A stretch of 64,000 nucleotides of DNA. Source: Bacteroidia bacterium. GTDB taxonomy: Bacteria; Bacteroidota; Bacteroidia; Chitinophagales; JAUHXS01. Of this stretch, positions 9,089 through 18,834 are shown piece after piece. Numbering within the stretch: position 1 is the first letter of the stretch; each line of letters opens with the position of its first letter. Under the pieces are notes generated by a model. The model searched no databases. It was not told the DNA's origin and worked only from the letters and a program-made list of their open reading frames with translations. Position numbers and translations under genes: made by a program. The DNA lies in NCBI GenBank assembly GCA_030426955.1, contig JAUHXS010000002.1, positions 434,001 through 498,000 of the forward strand, given 5' to 3'.

Positions 9089-9814
9089 TTGGAAACTATC
9101 TTTCTTGTATTATTTATTCTTTTTATTTCTACCCTCATTCGATCTGCCTTTGGGTTTGGAGATGCATTGGTTGCAATGCCTTTGCTCAGTGTTGTAGTCG
9201 GGTTAGACATAGCAACGCCACTTGTAGCTTTTGTCGCGTCATTGATTGCTATTACTTTTTCAACTATCAACTTCAAACAGTTTGAGTTTAAGGTAATGCT
9301 TAAACTACTTCTACCTTCCATGCTTACTATTCCTATTGGAATTTGGTTGGCTCAAACAGTTGATGAAAAGATCATAAAAGGGCTTTTATCAATATTAGTC
9401 GTGTTATATGCTATATATAATTTAGTTAAGCCCAATCTCCTCATGCTGAAAGATGATCGGTTGATATTTCTTTTTGGAGGTATTGCTGGTATTCTAGGAG
9501 GAGCGTATAATATCAATGGGTTGGCTATTGCTATTTACGGTACGCTTCGAAACTGGAGTCCTAAAAAATTTCAAATTACTTTACAAGGATACTTCTTGCC
9601 CATGAGTATTGTTTTATCTACAAATCATCTACTATTTAGTAAAAAGTTAGATGAGGAGGTATTTCCAATATTTATTTATGCTATTCCAGTTGTTTTTATA
9701 GCCATTGCTGTGGGCAATATTATGAATAAAAGACTTGCCTTGGAGACATTTAAAAAGTATATATACGTGCTATTATTTATCATTGGATTGGGACTGTTAC
9801 TTAAGACTGTTTAG
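9089..9814 (+). CDS. TauE/SafE family sulfite/sulfonate exporter-like permease
   Basis: A 241-residue integral membrane protein with about eight hydrophobic segments and the family signature RSAFGFGDALVAMPLL near residues 17-32. A second half-repeat is seen around GGIAGILGGAYNINGLAIAIYG. Family members export sulfite, sulfoacetate or related anions, but the substrate here cannot be told. The best start is a TTG at 9089 (METIFLVLFIL); no in-frame ATG lies upstream. It is convergent with pabB, 28 nt apart. Confidence 0.85.
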   Translation: METIFLVLFILFISTLIRSAFGFGDALVAMPLLSVVVGLDIATPLVAFVASLIAITFSTINFKQFEFKVMLKLLLPSMLTIPIGIWLAQTVDEKIIKGLLSILVVLYAIYNLVKPNLLMLKDDRLIFLFGGIAGILGGAYNINGLAIAIYGTLRNWSPKKFQITLQGYFLPMSIVLSTNHLLFSKKLDEEVFPIFIYAIPVVFIAIAVGNIMNKRLALETFKKYIYVLLFIIGLGLLLKTV

Positions 9815-9842
9815 TTGAGTGTGCTTCATTGGAATATTTGAT

Positions 9843-11134
9843 TTACGGGTTTTTATTTTTTTGAAAAAGGGATCTTATCGTCTTTGCTTTAATTAAGCAC
9901 TCTTCATATTCCTTTTCAGGGTCGGAATCATAAGTAATAGCGCCACCCACCTGATAGGATAAATACTTGTTAGCTTCATTATATAAGATGCTTCTGATAA
10001 CTACATTGAAATCAAAGTCTCCCTCAGGGTTGATGTAACCAACAGAACCAGAAAACAAACCTCTTTTAGTTGTTTCAAAAGATTCAATAAGCTTCATGGC
10101 AGAGATTTTCGGTGCCCCCGTCATTGATCCCATAGGAAAAGCATTTTTTATAGCATCAATGGGATGAATACCTTCTTTTAATTCAGATGAAATCGTGGAG
10201 ATCATATGTGTTACATTCTGGAATGGATATAGACCAAATAGCTCATTAACTTTTACAGTTCCCGGTTTTGATGTTTTGGCAAGATCATTTCGGACTAAAT
10301 CAACTATCATCACATTTTCTGCTCTTTCCTTTTCGCTATTTAACAATATTTCTTTTAATTGATTGTCCTCATTAGGACTACTACCCCTTTTGCAAGTGCC
10401 CTTTATAGGCTGAGAAATTAACTTATTGCCAATTTTTTTTAGAAATCGTTCTGGGCTTGACGAAATTAGATATTTATGCTTGAGCTTGTAGTAACATGAG
10501 AAAGGAGCTCGGGCTAAGTCATTGAGTGCAAAAAAAACTTCCAATGGTGAAATGGACGTATTATCAGCGTAAAACTCTTGACAATAATTAAGCTCATAAA
10601 CATTTCCATCTACAATATTTTGTTGAATTGCTTTTACTTGTTTTAAGTAGGCTTCTTTCGTAATACGATTCTTAATAGATATCCTGTTAAGGTTTGAAAA
10701 AGTTTGTTTGTAATCTAGGGTATCAATTGTATTCCAAATTTCTATAGCATTACCTTCTTTTGCGGATATTTTGATCTCTTTATCCGATATTGCAATAATG
10801 TAAGTAGGGGAAAAGAAATGCCAATCGGGTATTTGGACTTTGTCCGTATTTTTTGACGTTAAGTTTTCTATGTCATTTTTTAAGTCGTATGACAAGAATC
10901 CAAATAACCATTTACCTTTTGAGCTATCGTATAGTTTTTTGACTTCGTCAAATGAGTTTCCAGTTGTGCTGTTATCGGCTACTGCTAAAAGAAATTCATA
11001 AGAATGGTATTTGTCGGATGTATATTGATTGTTATCTAAACAACAAACTGTATCAAACTGATTAGCCCAAGTAAGTGCTTTTTTTTTATGAGGTGAAGCG
11101 TTGAGACTTCATAATTCAGCGTGTATGTGTTCAT
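9843..11134 (-). CDS. pabB: Aminodeoxychorismate synthase component I (PabB-like), with a -1 frameshift near the N-terminus
   Basis: Chorismate-binding enzyme that makes 4-amino-4-deoxychorismate for folate. The uninterrupted part (350 codons, back to about 10895) carries the C-terminal catalytic signatures PIKGTCKRG, AENVMIVDLVRNDL, FPMGSMTGAPK and GGAITYDSDPEKEYEEC. Coding sequence continues upstream: KALTWANQFDTVCCLDNN and WLFGFLSYDLKND are typical of Bacteroidota PabB N-termini. The natural start is the ATG at 11134, which overlaps the purA stop as ATGA. That ATG is one base out of phase with the body; the break falls in nine A residues (11079-11087, T on plus). One more A would give a normal 430-residue protein. 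In phase the site reads A AAA AAG, a known -1 slippery heptamer. The TTG at 10895 is not a credible start because it would delete conserved residues. Confidence 0.85.
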
Positions 11135-12417
11135 GAAAGTGCCAAGCTTTCCTTCTTAATCAACTTCTCACGTTCAGGGCCAGTAGATACCATTGTGATA
11201 GGAACCTCCAGTGCTTCTTCAAGGTAGTTCAGGTATTGGGTTGTTAACTCTGGAAGTACATCAAATGATTCCGCATCGTTGATGTTAGTCTTCCATCCTT
11301 CAAAACTTTTTGTAACGCTTTCAATAGTTGATTTGGCAATATCGAAAGGAAGCTCCTGAGTAATAGTGCCATCTTCCAAACGATATTGATCGCAAACTTC
11401 GATTTGATCAAACTCGTTTAAAACATCAATTTTGGTGATTACAAGCTGGGTAACGCCATTGATCATAATGGTGTACTTCAATGCGGGTACATCCAACCAG
11501 CCACACCTTCTTGGTCTGCCTGTTGTGGCTCCAAATTCGTGCCCCTCTTTTCTTAATAGTTCACCAGTGGCATCTTCTAGCTCCGAAGGGAATGGACCAC
11601 TTCCTACTCTGGTGCAATAAGCTTTTGCAATACCAATCACTTCATTGATATATTTAGGAGGAATTCCTAATCCAATACAAGCAGAAGCGGTAACGGTATT
11701 GGAAGAGGTTACAAATGGATAAGTACCAAAGTCAATATCCAGCATGGAACCTTGAGCACCCTCAGCCAAAACTTTCTTTCCTTTTTTGATTAAGTCATTG
11801 ATAAAGTAGGTACCATCTACTAAGTTTAGACTTTTAAGCACTTCAATGCCTTCAAACCATTTTTGCTCCAGCTCTGTAAGGTCATACTCATAGTCATGAA
11901 TATCAATAAGCTTTTGGTGTTTCGCTTTCAGTTGTTCATATTGATCTTTAAAATCTTTAGATAAAATGTCACCCACTCTTATGCCATTCCTGCCAGTTTT
12001 ATCCATGTATGTCGGACCAATACCTTTCAATGTAGAACCAATTTTGGATTGGCCTTTACTTTGCTCAGAAGCAGCGTCTAATATTCGGTGAGTAGGAAGA
12101 ATAAGATGGGCTTTCTTTGAGATAAAGAGGTTTTTTTGAATGTCTATATTCAACTCAATTAGCTTATCAATCTCTTGTTTAAAGTTAATCGGGTCAATAA
12201 CAACTCCGTTACCTATTAAGTTGATGATGTTTTCGTGGAAGACTCCTGAAGGAATGGTATGGAGAACATATTTATTTCCATTGAAATTCAGCGTATGACC
12301 TGCATTAGGACCTCCTTGAAATCGCGCTATAACATCATAATTAGGAGCAAGGCAGTCAACTATTTTTCCTTTGCCTTCATCTCCCCATTGTAAACCTAGT
12401 ATTAAATCAACAGACAT
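11131..12417 (-). CDS. purA: Adenylosuccinate synthase
   Basis: PurA joins IMP and aspartate using GTP in the first committed step to AMP. The 428-residue length is normal. GLQWGDEGKGKIVD (8-21) is the GTP-binding loop and contains the catalytic Asp. RFQGGPNAGHT holds the catalytic His, and SKIGSTLKGIGPTYMDK and TTTGRPRRCGWLD are also conserved. It is cytoplasmic. Its TGA overlaps the pabB ATG by four bases (ATGA), so pabB is likely translationally coupled. Linking a purine gene with a folate gene fits the formyl-folate need of purine synthesis, though that link is an inference. Confidence 0.98.
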   Translation of the reverse strand: MSVDLILGLQWGDEGKGKIVDCLAPNYDVIARFQGGPNAGHTLNFNGNKYVLHTIPSGVFHENIINLIGNGVVIDPINFKQEIDKLIELNIDIQKNLFISKKAHLILPTHRILDAASEQSKGQSKIGSTLKGIGPTYMDKTGRNGIRVGDILSKDFKDQYEQLKAKHQKLIDIHDYEYDLTELEQKWFEGIEVLKSLNLVDGTYFINDLIKKGKKVLAEGAQGSMLDIDFGTYPFVTSSNTVTASACIGLGIPPKYINEVIGIAKAYCTRVGSGPFPSELEDATGELLRKEGHEFGATTGRPRRCGWLDVPALKYTIMINGVTQLVITKIDVLNEFDQIEVCDQYRLEDGTITQELPFDIAKSTIESVTKSFEGWKTNINDAESFDVLPELTTQYLNYLEEALEVPITMVSTGPEREKLIKKESLALS

Positions 12418-12591
12418 CTATGGGTGTTTTTTGGGAGCACTAAATTCGAAAGAAACTTTAAGGATAATAAATTAAATTATCCACATTAAGACTTTTATTA
12501 TCAACTAATTTTGGTTAAACGTGAATTATGAATATTCAATTTGATAATTAACATATCATCTATATCCAATATTTAAATTTTATTGTTGTGT

Positions 12592-13674
12592 TTAGTGCTT
12601 TAATATTTCTATCAATTTTTCGTTGATGTATATTGTTTCTCTTCCAATTTTTTGAGGTTTCAATATACCTAGTTCTTCTAAATTCCTTAAATATCTTGAT
12701 GCTGCTTTTCTCTCTACATGTAATTTACCGACAACATATTCGATTTTAGAATAAGGCTGCTCAAAAAGTAGCTCTATCAATTCCTTTCTGTATATTTTAG
12801 GGGCTTTTTCTTTTACCAATTCAATAGTCTCGTTTAATAAATCCGTTATAGACTTAATTTTTTCTATCGTTTTTTTTGAAGTGAATTCGACAGCTTTTAA
12901 CATATAAGTTATCCAAGGCTCCCAGTCGTTTTTTTTGTTCACATTATTTAATAGTCTGTAATATTCTGTTTTGTTTTCTATGATGAACGAGCTTAAATAC
13001 AAAATCGGAATATCAATCAAATGATTGAGGATTAGGAATAAAATATTCAAGATTCTACCCGTTCTGCCGTTTCCGTCGTAAAAAGGATGAATGCTTTCGA
13101 ATTGATAATGCAAAATAGCTAAACTTATAAGCGGTGAAACCTCTTTGTTTTCGATATTAAAATGCTCTAAAAAGTTGCTCAATAAATCAAGGATTTCGTC
13201 TTTGTCTTGAGGTGGTGTGTAAACAACTTTGCCTGTTCTATCGTTTTTTAAAACCGTTCCAGGAGTTTTTCTATATCCAGCATTATTTTCGATGATGATT
13301 TTCTGAATTTCTTCAACATCTTTAAGTTTTAAAAAGTTTTGTTTTTTAGCAAGCTCATAGCCATAAAAAATGGCTTTTCTATAATTTACAACTTCTTTGA
13401 CCGCAGAGTTTTGTAGTTTTTGATTGGAGGAAATAGCTTTGTATAGCTCATCTTGAGTTGTAATTATGTTCTCAATTTCTGAACTGTCTTTTGCCTCTTG
13501 CATTACAACAGCATTGATTAATATTGATTGATTGGGCATTGTCTCGGCAATACCTTTTAATTCTCCTAATGCTCTTGATGCTTTTGAATCCATTTTTAGA
13601 ATTTCCAAAGTTTCAATCTTCTCTTTTCTAGGAGGAAGTTTATCAAGTTTTTTATATGGTGTATTTTGTCCCAT
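12592..13674 (-). CDS. Fic family protein (class II, N-terminal inhibitory helix, C-terminal winged helix)
   Basis: Fic enzymes transfer AMP from ATP to target proteins. The full active-site motif HPFYDGNGRTGR (196-207) is present. An inhibitory motif of the form S/TxxxEG/N is seen as SSEIEN (64-69) in the N-terminal helix, which puts the protein in class II, self-inhibited in cis. The C-terminal 60 residues (KIEYVVGKLHVERKAASRYL) look like a winged-helix DNA-binding domain. This Fic_N-Fic-wHTH layout is common in stand-alone bacterial proteins. No antitoxin gene is adjacent. A -7 box lies 17 nt before the ATG. It sits between purA and stas as a separate unit and may be an accessory gene. Confidence 0.93.
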   Translation of the reverse strand: MGQNTPYKKLDKLPPRKEKIETLEILKMDSKASRALGELKGIAETMPNQSILINAVVMQEAKDSSEIENIITTQDELYKAISSNQKLQNSAVKEVVNYRKAIFYGYELAKKQNFLKLKDVEEIQKIIIENNAGYRKTPGTVLKNDRTGKVVYTPPQDKDEILDLLSNFLEHFNIENKEVSPLISLAILHYQFESIHPFYDGNGRTGRILNILFLILNHLIDIPILYLSSFIIENKTEYYRLLNNVNKKNDWEPWITYMLKAVEFTSKKTIEKIKSITDLLNETIELVKEKAPKIYRKELIELLFEQPYSKIEYVVGKLHVERKAASRYLRNLEELGILKPQKIGRETIYINEKLIEILKH

Positions 13675-13691
13675 GCAATCTTTATGTGTAC

Positions 13692-13699
13692 CAAAAATA
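13692..13699 (-). promoter_or_regulatory. -7 promoter box for the Fic gene
   Basis: TATTTTTG on the minus strand matches TAnnTTTG and ends 17 nt before the Fic ATG at 13674. Confidence 0.5.
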
Positions 13700-13835
13700 T
13701 AAAAAATAGTTCAAATGGAAATATTGTGGGACTTTTTGTCGCATTAAGCACAACTATTTGCTAAAAGCTATATGTAATTGCGTTTGAATTAAGCTAGAAC
13801 TGCTTTTGTATTGAATAATTGAAGTCAAAAAAGAG

Positions 13836-14186
13836 CTACTTTACAGCCTGCTCCAGCTTTAATATTGCATCTTCATTTGATGATGCAATATCAAACATAG
13901 AGTTAAGTTTAGTCATGATCATGAGCTTGGATAACTGCTGAGAGATATTGGAAAGTATTAAATAAGCCTGATTTTGTCTAATGATGGTTAAGGTAGATAA
14001 TAAAAGATTTAAGCCACTGCTATTCACTATAGATACATTCGATAAGTCTAAAATAAAAAATTGAATACCAGACTCAAGCTCTTTTTGAATTTGATCGATT
14101 ATAGTCGTCTCGCTATACTCATTAGTCAAGTTACCATCGATGGCGATAATACAAGCCTGACCTTTATGAGATATTGTGCTTTTCAC
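13836..14186 (-). CDS. STAS-domain protein (anti-sigma factor antagonist-like)
   Basis: A 116-residue single STAS domain. The phospho-acceptor region [17 protein letters not shown] (47-63) contains two serines in NSSG, the usual phosphorylation site of SpoIIAA/RsbV-type proteins. These proteins are switched by phosphorylation and bind an anti-sigma kinase or other partner. No kinase or phosphatase gene is adjacent, so the partner is unknown. The start overlaps the end of the Fur-family gene by 23 nt on the same strand, so expression is probably coupled to that regulator. Confidence 0.85.
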   Translation of the reverse strand: MKSTISHKGQACIIAIDGNLTNEYSETTIIDQIQKELESGIQFFILDLSNVSIVNSSGLNLLLSTLTIIRQNQAYLILSNISQQLSKLMIMTKLNSMFDIASSNEDAILKLEQAVK

Positions 14187-14676
14187 TGTTTTCTTTTTTA
14201 TTGATGCTATTCTTAGTGCAGTTATGGCAGGTACCGTATAGTGTTAAAGAGTGGTGAGAAATACTGAAGTCCATTATTTCTCCCATGGTATCTTTTATTA
14301 ATTGAAGTCTTGGGTCACAAAATTCTATAACTTCTTGACAGTGCATACATATAATGTGATCGTGTTGTTTATAACCATAAGCCTTTTCATATTGTGCCAA
14401 ATTTGTACCAAACTGATGTTTAGTCACTAAGCCACATGTTACTAGCAGGTCTAATGTATTGTAAACAGTAGCACGGCTGACACGATAATTTTTTTGCTTC
14501 ATGTAATCGTAGAGATCTTCAGCATCAAAATGTTTCTTTAGAGAGTATATTTCCTCTAGGATTGCGAATCGCTCTGGAGTCTTCCTTTGTCCATTTTTCT
14601 CTAAATACTTAGAGAAAAGCTCATTAACTTCTTTTAATGTTTCGCTTATTCTAGGAGTTAACTCTGTAAATGCCAT
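14164..14676 (-). CDS. Fur/PerR family transcriptional regulator
   Basis: A 170-residue metal-dependent repressor. The N-terminal winged helix includes [14 protein letters not shown] and [16 protein letters not shown] (64-79). The metal sites include HDHIICMHC (105-113) and CHNC (150-153), giving the CxxC pairs of the structural zinc site. Whether it senses iron, zinc or peroxide cannot be fixed from the sequence. The gene lies just after relA/spoT on the same strand (36 nt) and overlaps the STAS gene. The metal-uptake locus at 32-36 kb with palindromic operators is a possible target, by inference. Confidence 0.93.
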   Translation of the reverse strand: MAFTELTPRISETLKEVNELFSKYLEKNGQRKTPERFAILEEIYSLKKHFDAEDLYDYMKQKNYRVSRATVYNTLDLLVTCGLVTKHQFGTNLAQYEKAYGYKQHDHIICMHCQEVIEFCDPRLQLIKDTMGEIMDFSISHHSLTLYGTCHNCTKNSINKKENSEKHNIS

Positions 14677-14712
14677 AGTGCGTTGAAGTTATTACTTTTT
14701 TAATTAAAAGCA

Positions 14713-16920
14713 TTATTCTTGAAGACGTTTAACAGACAAAATTCCTTCTGTTTCCAGCAATTTTTCAATAAGAAGTTCTAAGTGTTCGGTATCATCTACA
14801 TAAACCATGATCTTTCCTTTAAACATACCATCCATCCCATCAATGGTAATAGATTGCATATTTAGGTTTAAGTCACTAGAAATTACTTTTGTGATTTTAC
14901 CCATTACACCCAGGTCATCCCTTCCTGTAATAATAAGACCTGTCAAGAAAGCAATCTTCTTTTCCTTAGTCCATTTTGTCTTAACAATCTTATAATCATA
15001 CTTTGTAATGATTTTTGTTGATTTAGGACAACTGGCTCTGTGTATTTCAATCTCATCATTCACGTTTACAAAGCCAAATACATCGTCTCCTGGGATTGGG
15101 TTGCAGCAAGGGGCAAGTTGATAGTCAACGTCTTCGGAGTTTTCTCCGAAAACCAGAGAGTTGGTATTTTCAGTTAGAGATTCTCGAATGAGTTTCTCTA
15201 AAGGTTTGTCCGTAATGATCTTTTCGCCTTTAGGCCTAAAAGCCAATTTTTTCTCTTTTCTTTTAAGCCGCTTTATTTTTTTTAAGTCTATTTCACCAGT
15301 ACCAGATACGTAAAATAGTGCGTTTTTGTCTTCTTGATGGTAATATGTAGTGAGTTGGTCAAAGTTATAATCATTAGCAGTTAAGCCTATCTGTTTTAGT
15401 TCGTCTATTATGAGTTGCTTGCCATTTTTAATGTATGCTTTTCGCTCTTCTTTAAATGCCTCTTTGATTTTGGATTTTGCTTTTGCCGTGACTGTAAAGT
15501 TTAGCCAACTCTCTTGAGGTTTTTGTTTTGCAGAAGTTAATACTTCTACCTGATCTCCATTGCTCAATTGATAGCTAGGGGGAAACATTTGGTGGTTTAC
15601 CTTAGCGCCAATGCAACTATTTCCAACATCGGTATGTATATCATAAGCGAAATCTAAAACTGTTGCAGTCGTGGGCAAGATTTTTATATCTCCTTTAGGA
15701 GTAAAAATATACATCTCATCTGCAAACAAATCCAGCTTTACTACGTCCAAAAAGTCATATGTATTTGGCTGTGGATTTTCTAATACTTCTCGAACACTTT
15801 GTAGCCATTTGTCCACGATAGAGTCTTCTTCTTCGGATCCTTTATATTTCCAGTGTGCGGCATAGCCTTTTTCTGCAATATCATTCATCCTCCGACTTCT
15901 AATTTGAACTTCTACCCATCGTCCTCCAGGGCCCATTACCGTTGTATGTAATGATTCATAACCATTGCCTTTTGGCGTTGATATCCAGTCTCTTAACCGA
16001 TCGGGATTTGGTCTGTAAAAATCAGTTATAACAGAATATACCCTCCAGCAATCCGCCTTTTCAAGGTCAGAATTTTCTTGATCTATAATAATACGAACGG
16101 CAAATTTGTCGTAAACTTCATCAAACGTAACATTCTTTGTTTTCATCTTATTCCAGATGGAATGAATCGTTTTCGGGCGACCAATTATGTCACATTGAAT
16201 ACCACGTCTTTTTAGTACTCTTTTAATTGGCTCAATAAATTCATTGATAAAACGTGTCCTACTTCTTTTGGTCTCGTTAAGCCTTTTTGCAATTCGCTTG
16301 TATGTATTAGGCTCTGTGTACTTCATACACAAATCTTCTAATTCGGATTTAATGTTGTATAATCCAAGTCTGTGGGCTAGTGGGATATACAAGTACTTGG
16401 TTTCAGATGTGATTTTGAGTTGCTTATGCCTCGGCATAGAGTCCATTGTCCGCATATTATGGAGTCTGTCTGCCAATTTAATTAATACGACCCTAATATC
16501 TTTACCAAGTGTTAGGAGTATTTTTCTAATGTTTTCTGCTTTGGCGGTACTATTAACATCAAAGACTTCAGATATTTTGGTCAGCCCTTCAATGATATGT
16601 CCAACTCGGTCTCCAAATTGCTCATGAATTTCTTCTATTGTGACATCAGAATCTTCAACCACATCATGTAGTAAGCCGCATATAATGGAAGTTGTTCCCA
16701 ATCCTATTTCATCGACAACTATTTGAGCAACTGCCAGAGGATGAAGAATGTAAGGCTCTCCTGACTTTCTGCGAACACCATTGTGGGCTGCTGCGGCTAC
16801 TTCAAAAGCCTTCCGTATTTTATCTTTCTTCTCTATCCCTACATTATAGGATCTTAGAAGTTTGCGATAGGCATTTAAAATATCTTTCTTTTCCTGCTCT
16901 TCTTGAGTCAATACAGCCAT
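14713..16920 (-). CDS. Bifunctional (p)ppGpp synthetase/hydrolase, RelA/SpoT family
   Basis: Makes and degrades the stringent-response alarmone. Domains in order: HD hydrolase (SGEPYILHPLAVAQIV, LLHDVVEDSDVT near residues 85-92), synthetase (TPKGNGYESLHTTV, VEVQIRSRRMNDIAEKG), TGS (MYIFTPKGDIKILP, about 400-460) and a C-terminal ACT domain (GRDDLGVMGKITKVIS). Both active sites look intact, so it is likely the single long Rel enzyme. The ATG at 16920 (MAVLTQEEQ) was chosen over one 21 nt upstream because it fits the family start and lies 18 nt after a good -7 box. The protein then has 735 residues. It is divergent from the lipoprotein operon. Confidence 0.96.
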   Translation of the reverse strand: MAVLTQEEQEKKDILNAYRKLLRSYNVGIEKKDKIRKAFEVAAAAHNGVRRKSGEPYILHPLAVAQIVVDEIGLGTTSIICGLLHDVVEDSDVTIEEIHEQFGDRVGHIIEGLTKISEVFDVNSTAKAENIRKILLTLGKDIRVVLIKLADRLHNMRTMDSMPRHKQLKITSETKYLYIPLAHRLGLYNIKSELEDLCMKYTEPNTYKRIAKRLNETKRSRTRFINEFIEPIKRVLKRRGIQCDIIGRPKTIHSIWNKMKTKNVTFDEVYDKFAVRIIIDQENSDLEKADCWRVYSVITDFYRPNPDRLRDWISTPKGNGYESLHTTVMGPGGRWVEVQIRSRRMNDIAEKGYAAHWKYKGSEEEDSIVDKWLQSVREVLENPQPNTYDFLDVVKLDLFADEMYIFTPKGDIKILPTTATVLDFAYDIHTDVGNSCIGAKVNHQMFPPSYQLSNGDQVEVLTSAKQKPQESWLNFTVTAKAKSKIKEAFKEERKAYIKNGKQLIIDELKQIGLTANDYNFDQLTTYYHQEDKNALFYVSGTGEIDLKKIKRLKRKEKKLAFRPKGEKIITDKPLEKLIRESLTENTNSLVFGENSEDVDYQLAPCCNPIPGDDVFGFVNVNDEIEIHRASCPKSTKIITKYDYKIVKTKWTKEKKIAFLTGLIITGRDDLGVMGKITKVISSDLNLNMQSITIDGMDGMFKGKIMVYVDDTEHLELLIEKLLETEGILSVKRLQE

Positions 16921-16938
16921 TAATTGAAAGTGTTTGCA

Positions 16939-16946
16939 CAAATATA
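16939..16946 (-). promoter_or_regulatory. -7 promoter box for the RelA/SpoT gene
   Basis: TATATTTG on the minus strand matches TAnnTTTG exactly and ends 18 nt before the chosen ATG at 16920. If this box is used, the longer start at 16941 could not be translated. Confidence 0.5.
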
Positions 16947-17042
16947 CTTCATTATAGATATTAAATGTTCTGACGAGATAATAAAATACAACAGTGTTAA
17001 ACTATTGTGCTGAAAAGAATTAGTTATTCTCAATGGAATTTT

Positions 17043-17050
17043 TATTTTTG
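17043..17050 (+). promoter_or_regulatory. -7 promoter box for the tandem lipoprotein operon
   Basis: TATTTTTG matches TAnnTTTG and ends 29 nt before the ATG at 17080. It lies in the divergent region opposite the RelA/SpoT promoter. Confidence 0.5.
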
Positions 17051-17079
17051 TTTAATTGAATTACTAAACAAAGAAATTG

Positions 17080-17919
17080 ATGCTCAAAATTAAAAATGGA
17101 TTCCTTTTATTTATACTTGCCTGTTTAGCATTTAGTTGTCAAGAAGAAGCCCCATCGGATGTATCGGAAAAAAACGCAGAACAAATTCAACAGGAAAGTG
17201 TCTCAGATGAGGAAAAAACACATCAAGTTACTTTTGATGCTATTATTAATGAATTGCCTGGACCACTAGAGGTTTGTGTGATATTATCAGAGACCAACCA
17301 TCCGTATCAAAAAGAGATGATGAATGGAACAGATATCTCGAAATATAATACGCAATTTCAAAAGGCAATTAACTTAGGTATTTATGGAGTAGATCTGAAC
17401 TATGCAGCTGTGTACAAGAATACTGAGGATATAATGGATTATTTATATACTGTTCAAAATCTAACTGAAGAAATTGATATTGCAGATATTTTTAACTCTG
17501 ATTTAATGATTTCAATTCAAAATAACCTAAGCAATTCAGATTCTTTAGTTTCTCTGTCATATCCTGTTTATAAAAATATTCATAAATTTTTACATGAACA
17601 TCATCAGGAAAATACTTCTATCTGTATTCTTACGGGAGGAATTCTAGAAGGATTATATATAGCTTCGAACATTATTAAAGGTGAACCTAAAGATTCAACT
17701 AATGCGTTGATATATCAAAAGATTAATGATTTAACGGAGTCTTTAGATCATACCATGGACTTTATGAATACGTATGAAAAAACAGATGAAATGAGGCACC
17801 TTTTGGGTAATTTAGAGGCAGTTCAGGCGATTTATGCTAAAGAGCAAGGTGATTTAAGTGAAGAAACAATTAAATCTTTAGCTGTGGAAACTAATAAGGT
17901 AAGACAAGAATTGATTTAA
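17080..17919 (+). CDS. Lipoprotein of unknown function (tandem paralogue 1)
   Basis: I do not recognise a family. The 279-residue protein has a lipoprotein signal peptide with the lipid-modified Cys at residue 20 (LACLAFSC), followed by an acidic linker. The ATG at 17080 is preferred to the TTG just before it. The mature part is helical. LPGPLEVCVILSE, YNTQFQKAINLGIYGVDLNY and ILTGGILEGLYIA match IPSPLEISALIKE, YSTNYSRALNLGILGADLGY and ILVGGWLEALHIA in the next gene, so the two are tandem paralogues. Probably anchored on the periplasmic side or exported to the outer membrane. Operon with the next two genes. Confidence 0.82.
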   Translation: MLKIKNGFLLFILACLAFSCQEEAPSDVSEKNAEQIQQESVSDEEKTHQVTFDAIINELPGPLEVCVILSETNHPYQKEMMNGTDISKYNTQFQKAINLGIYGVDLNYAAVYKNTEDIMDYLYTVQNLTEEIDIADIFNSDLMISIQNNLSNSDSLVSLSYPVYKNIHKFLHEHHQENTSICILTGGILEGLYIASNIIKGEPKDSTNALIYQKINDLTESLDHTMDFMNTYEKTDEMRHLLGNLEAVQAIYAKEQGDLSEETIKSLAVETNKVRQELI

Positions 17920-17929
17920 TAAGAAAGTT

Positions 17930-18832
17930 ATGAATAGGGTTGTTGTATTGTTGAGTTTAGCTGTGCTATTATTTAGTATTGCGTGTAATGAGGAAAAAAC
18001 TTTAGAGGATTCTTTGAACGAACAGGAGAATAGTGCTGCTGAAGTAAAGAAAGCGGTCGATATTTCAGAGGAAGTTTTTAAAGATATTATAAAGGGAATT
18101 CCCTCTCCACTGGAAATTTCGGCATTAATAAAGGAGAGTGGTGTTCCTTATGAGGAATCAATGCTAAATTCAGCGGATAATTTGGAAAACTATAGCACAA
18201 ATTATTCAAGGGCATTAAACTTAGGAATATTGGGTGCTGACTTGGGTTATATTAATATGTATGAAAAAACCACTACTTCAATAGGTTACCTTCAAGCCAT
18301 TAAGTCTTTAGCAGATGATTTAAAAGTAGGACAGTTTTTTGATTTTTCTACGATCAAGCGTTTAGCAACTAATAGCAGTAATATTGATTCACTTTTGAAT
18401 ATTACAACAACAGGGTTTGAGGAAATGAATCATTATTTGGTAGAACAAAAACGAGGTGACGTTGGCGTGCTGATTTTAGTAGGAGGTTGGTTAGAGGCAT
18501 TGCATATAGCTATTGAAGTTGCAAAAAGGAATGATAATCCAGAACTTTTTGAAAGAGTTGGCGAGCAGAAGATAACATTAAATGAGATTAAGCTGTTGGT
18601 TGAAGTATACCAGGATAACCCAAGTATTGGTCAATTAGCGGATGATTTTAGTAATCTAAAGGCCGCTTTTGATGAAGTTACAATTAGTTATGTTTATGAA
18701 GAGCCTGAAATGATGGAGGTAGATGGGGTTTTGATGGTAGTAGACAAAAGTTCTAGCAAAATTGAAATGACATCACAACAATTTGAAAATATAGATCAAA
18801 TCGTTCAACAAATCAGATCTAAGATTATTTAA
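17930..18832 (+). CDS. Lipoprotein of unknown function (tandem paralogue 2)
   Basis: A 300-residue lipoprotein with lipobox Cys at residue 19 (LLFSIAC). It is paralogous to the preceding gene over most of its length and has an extra C-terminal tail of about 35 residues (MMEVDGVLMVVDKSSSKIEM...). The shared core is helical with a conserved GG(I/W)LE motif. It starts 10 nt after the previous stop and is followed 2 nt later by an exported protein, so the three form one operon. Function unknown. The duplication suggests that the two could form a heterodimer, which is inference. Confidence 0.82.
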   Translation: MNRVVVLLSLAVLLFSIACNEEKTLEDSLNEQENSAAEVKKAVDISEEVFKDIIKGIPSPLEISALIKESGVPYEESMLNSADNLENYSTNYSRALNLGILGADLGYINMYEKTTTSIGYLQAIKSLADDLKVGQFFDFSTIKRLATNSSNIDSLLNITTTGFEEMNHYLVEQKRGDVGVLILVGGWLEALHIAIEVAKRNDNPELFERVGEQKITLNEIKLLVEVYQDNPSIGQLADDFSNLKAAFDEVTISYVYEEPEMMEVDGVLMVVDKSSSKIEMTSQQFENIDQIVQQIRSKII

Positions 18833-18834
18833 GT

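Noticed and set aside
10893-10895. TTG start for a 350-residue PabB
   Set aside because: Coding sequence with strong family likeness continues upstream for about 80 codons. The TTG is just a Leu codon inside it.
12418-12591. Possible small gene or promoter between purA and the Fic gene
   Set aside because: No ORF of note and no clean TAnnTTTG box could be seen.
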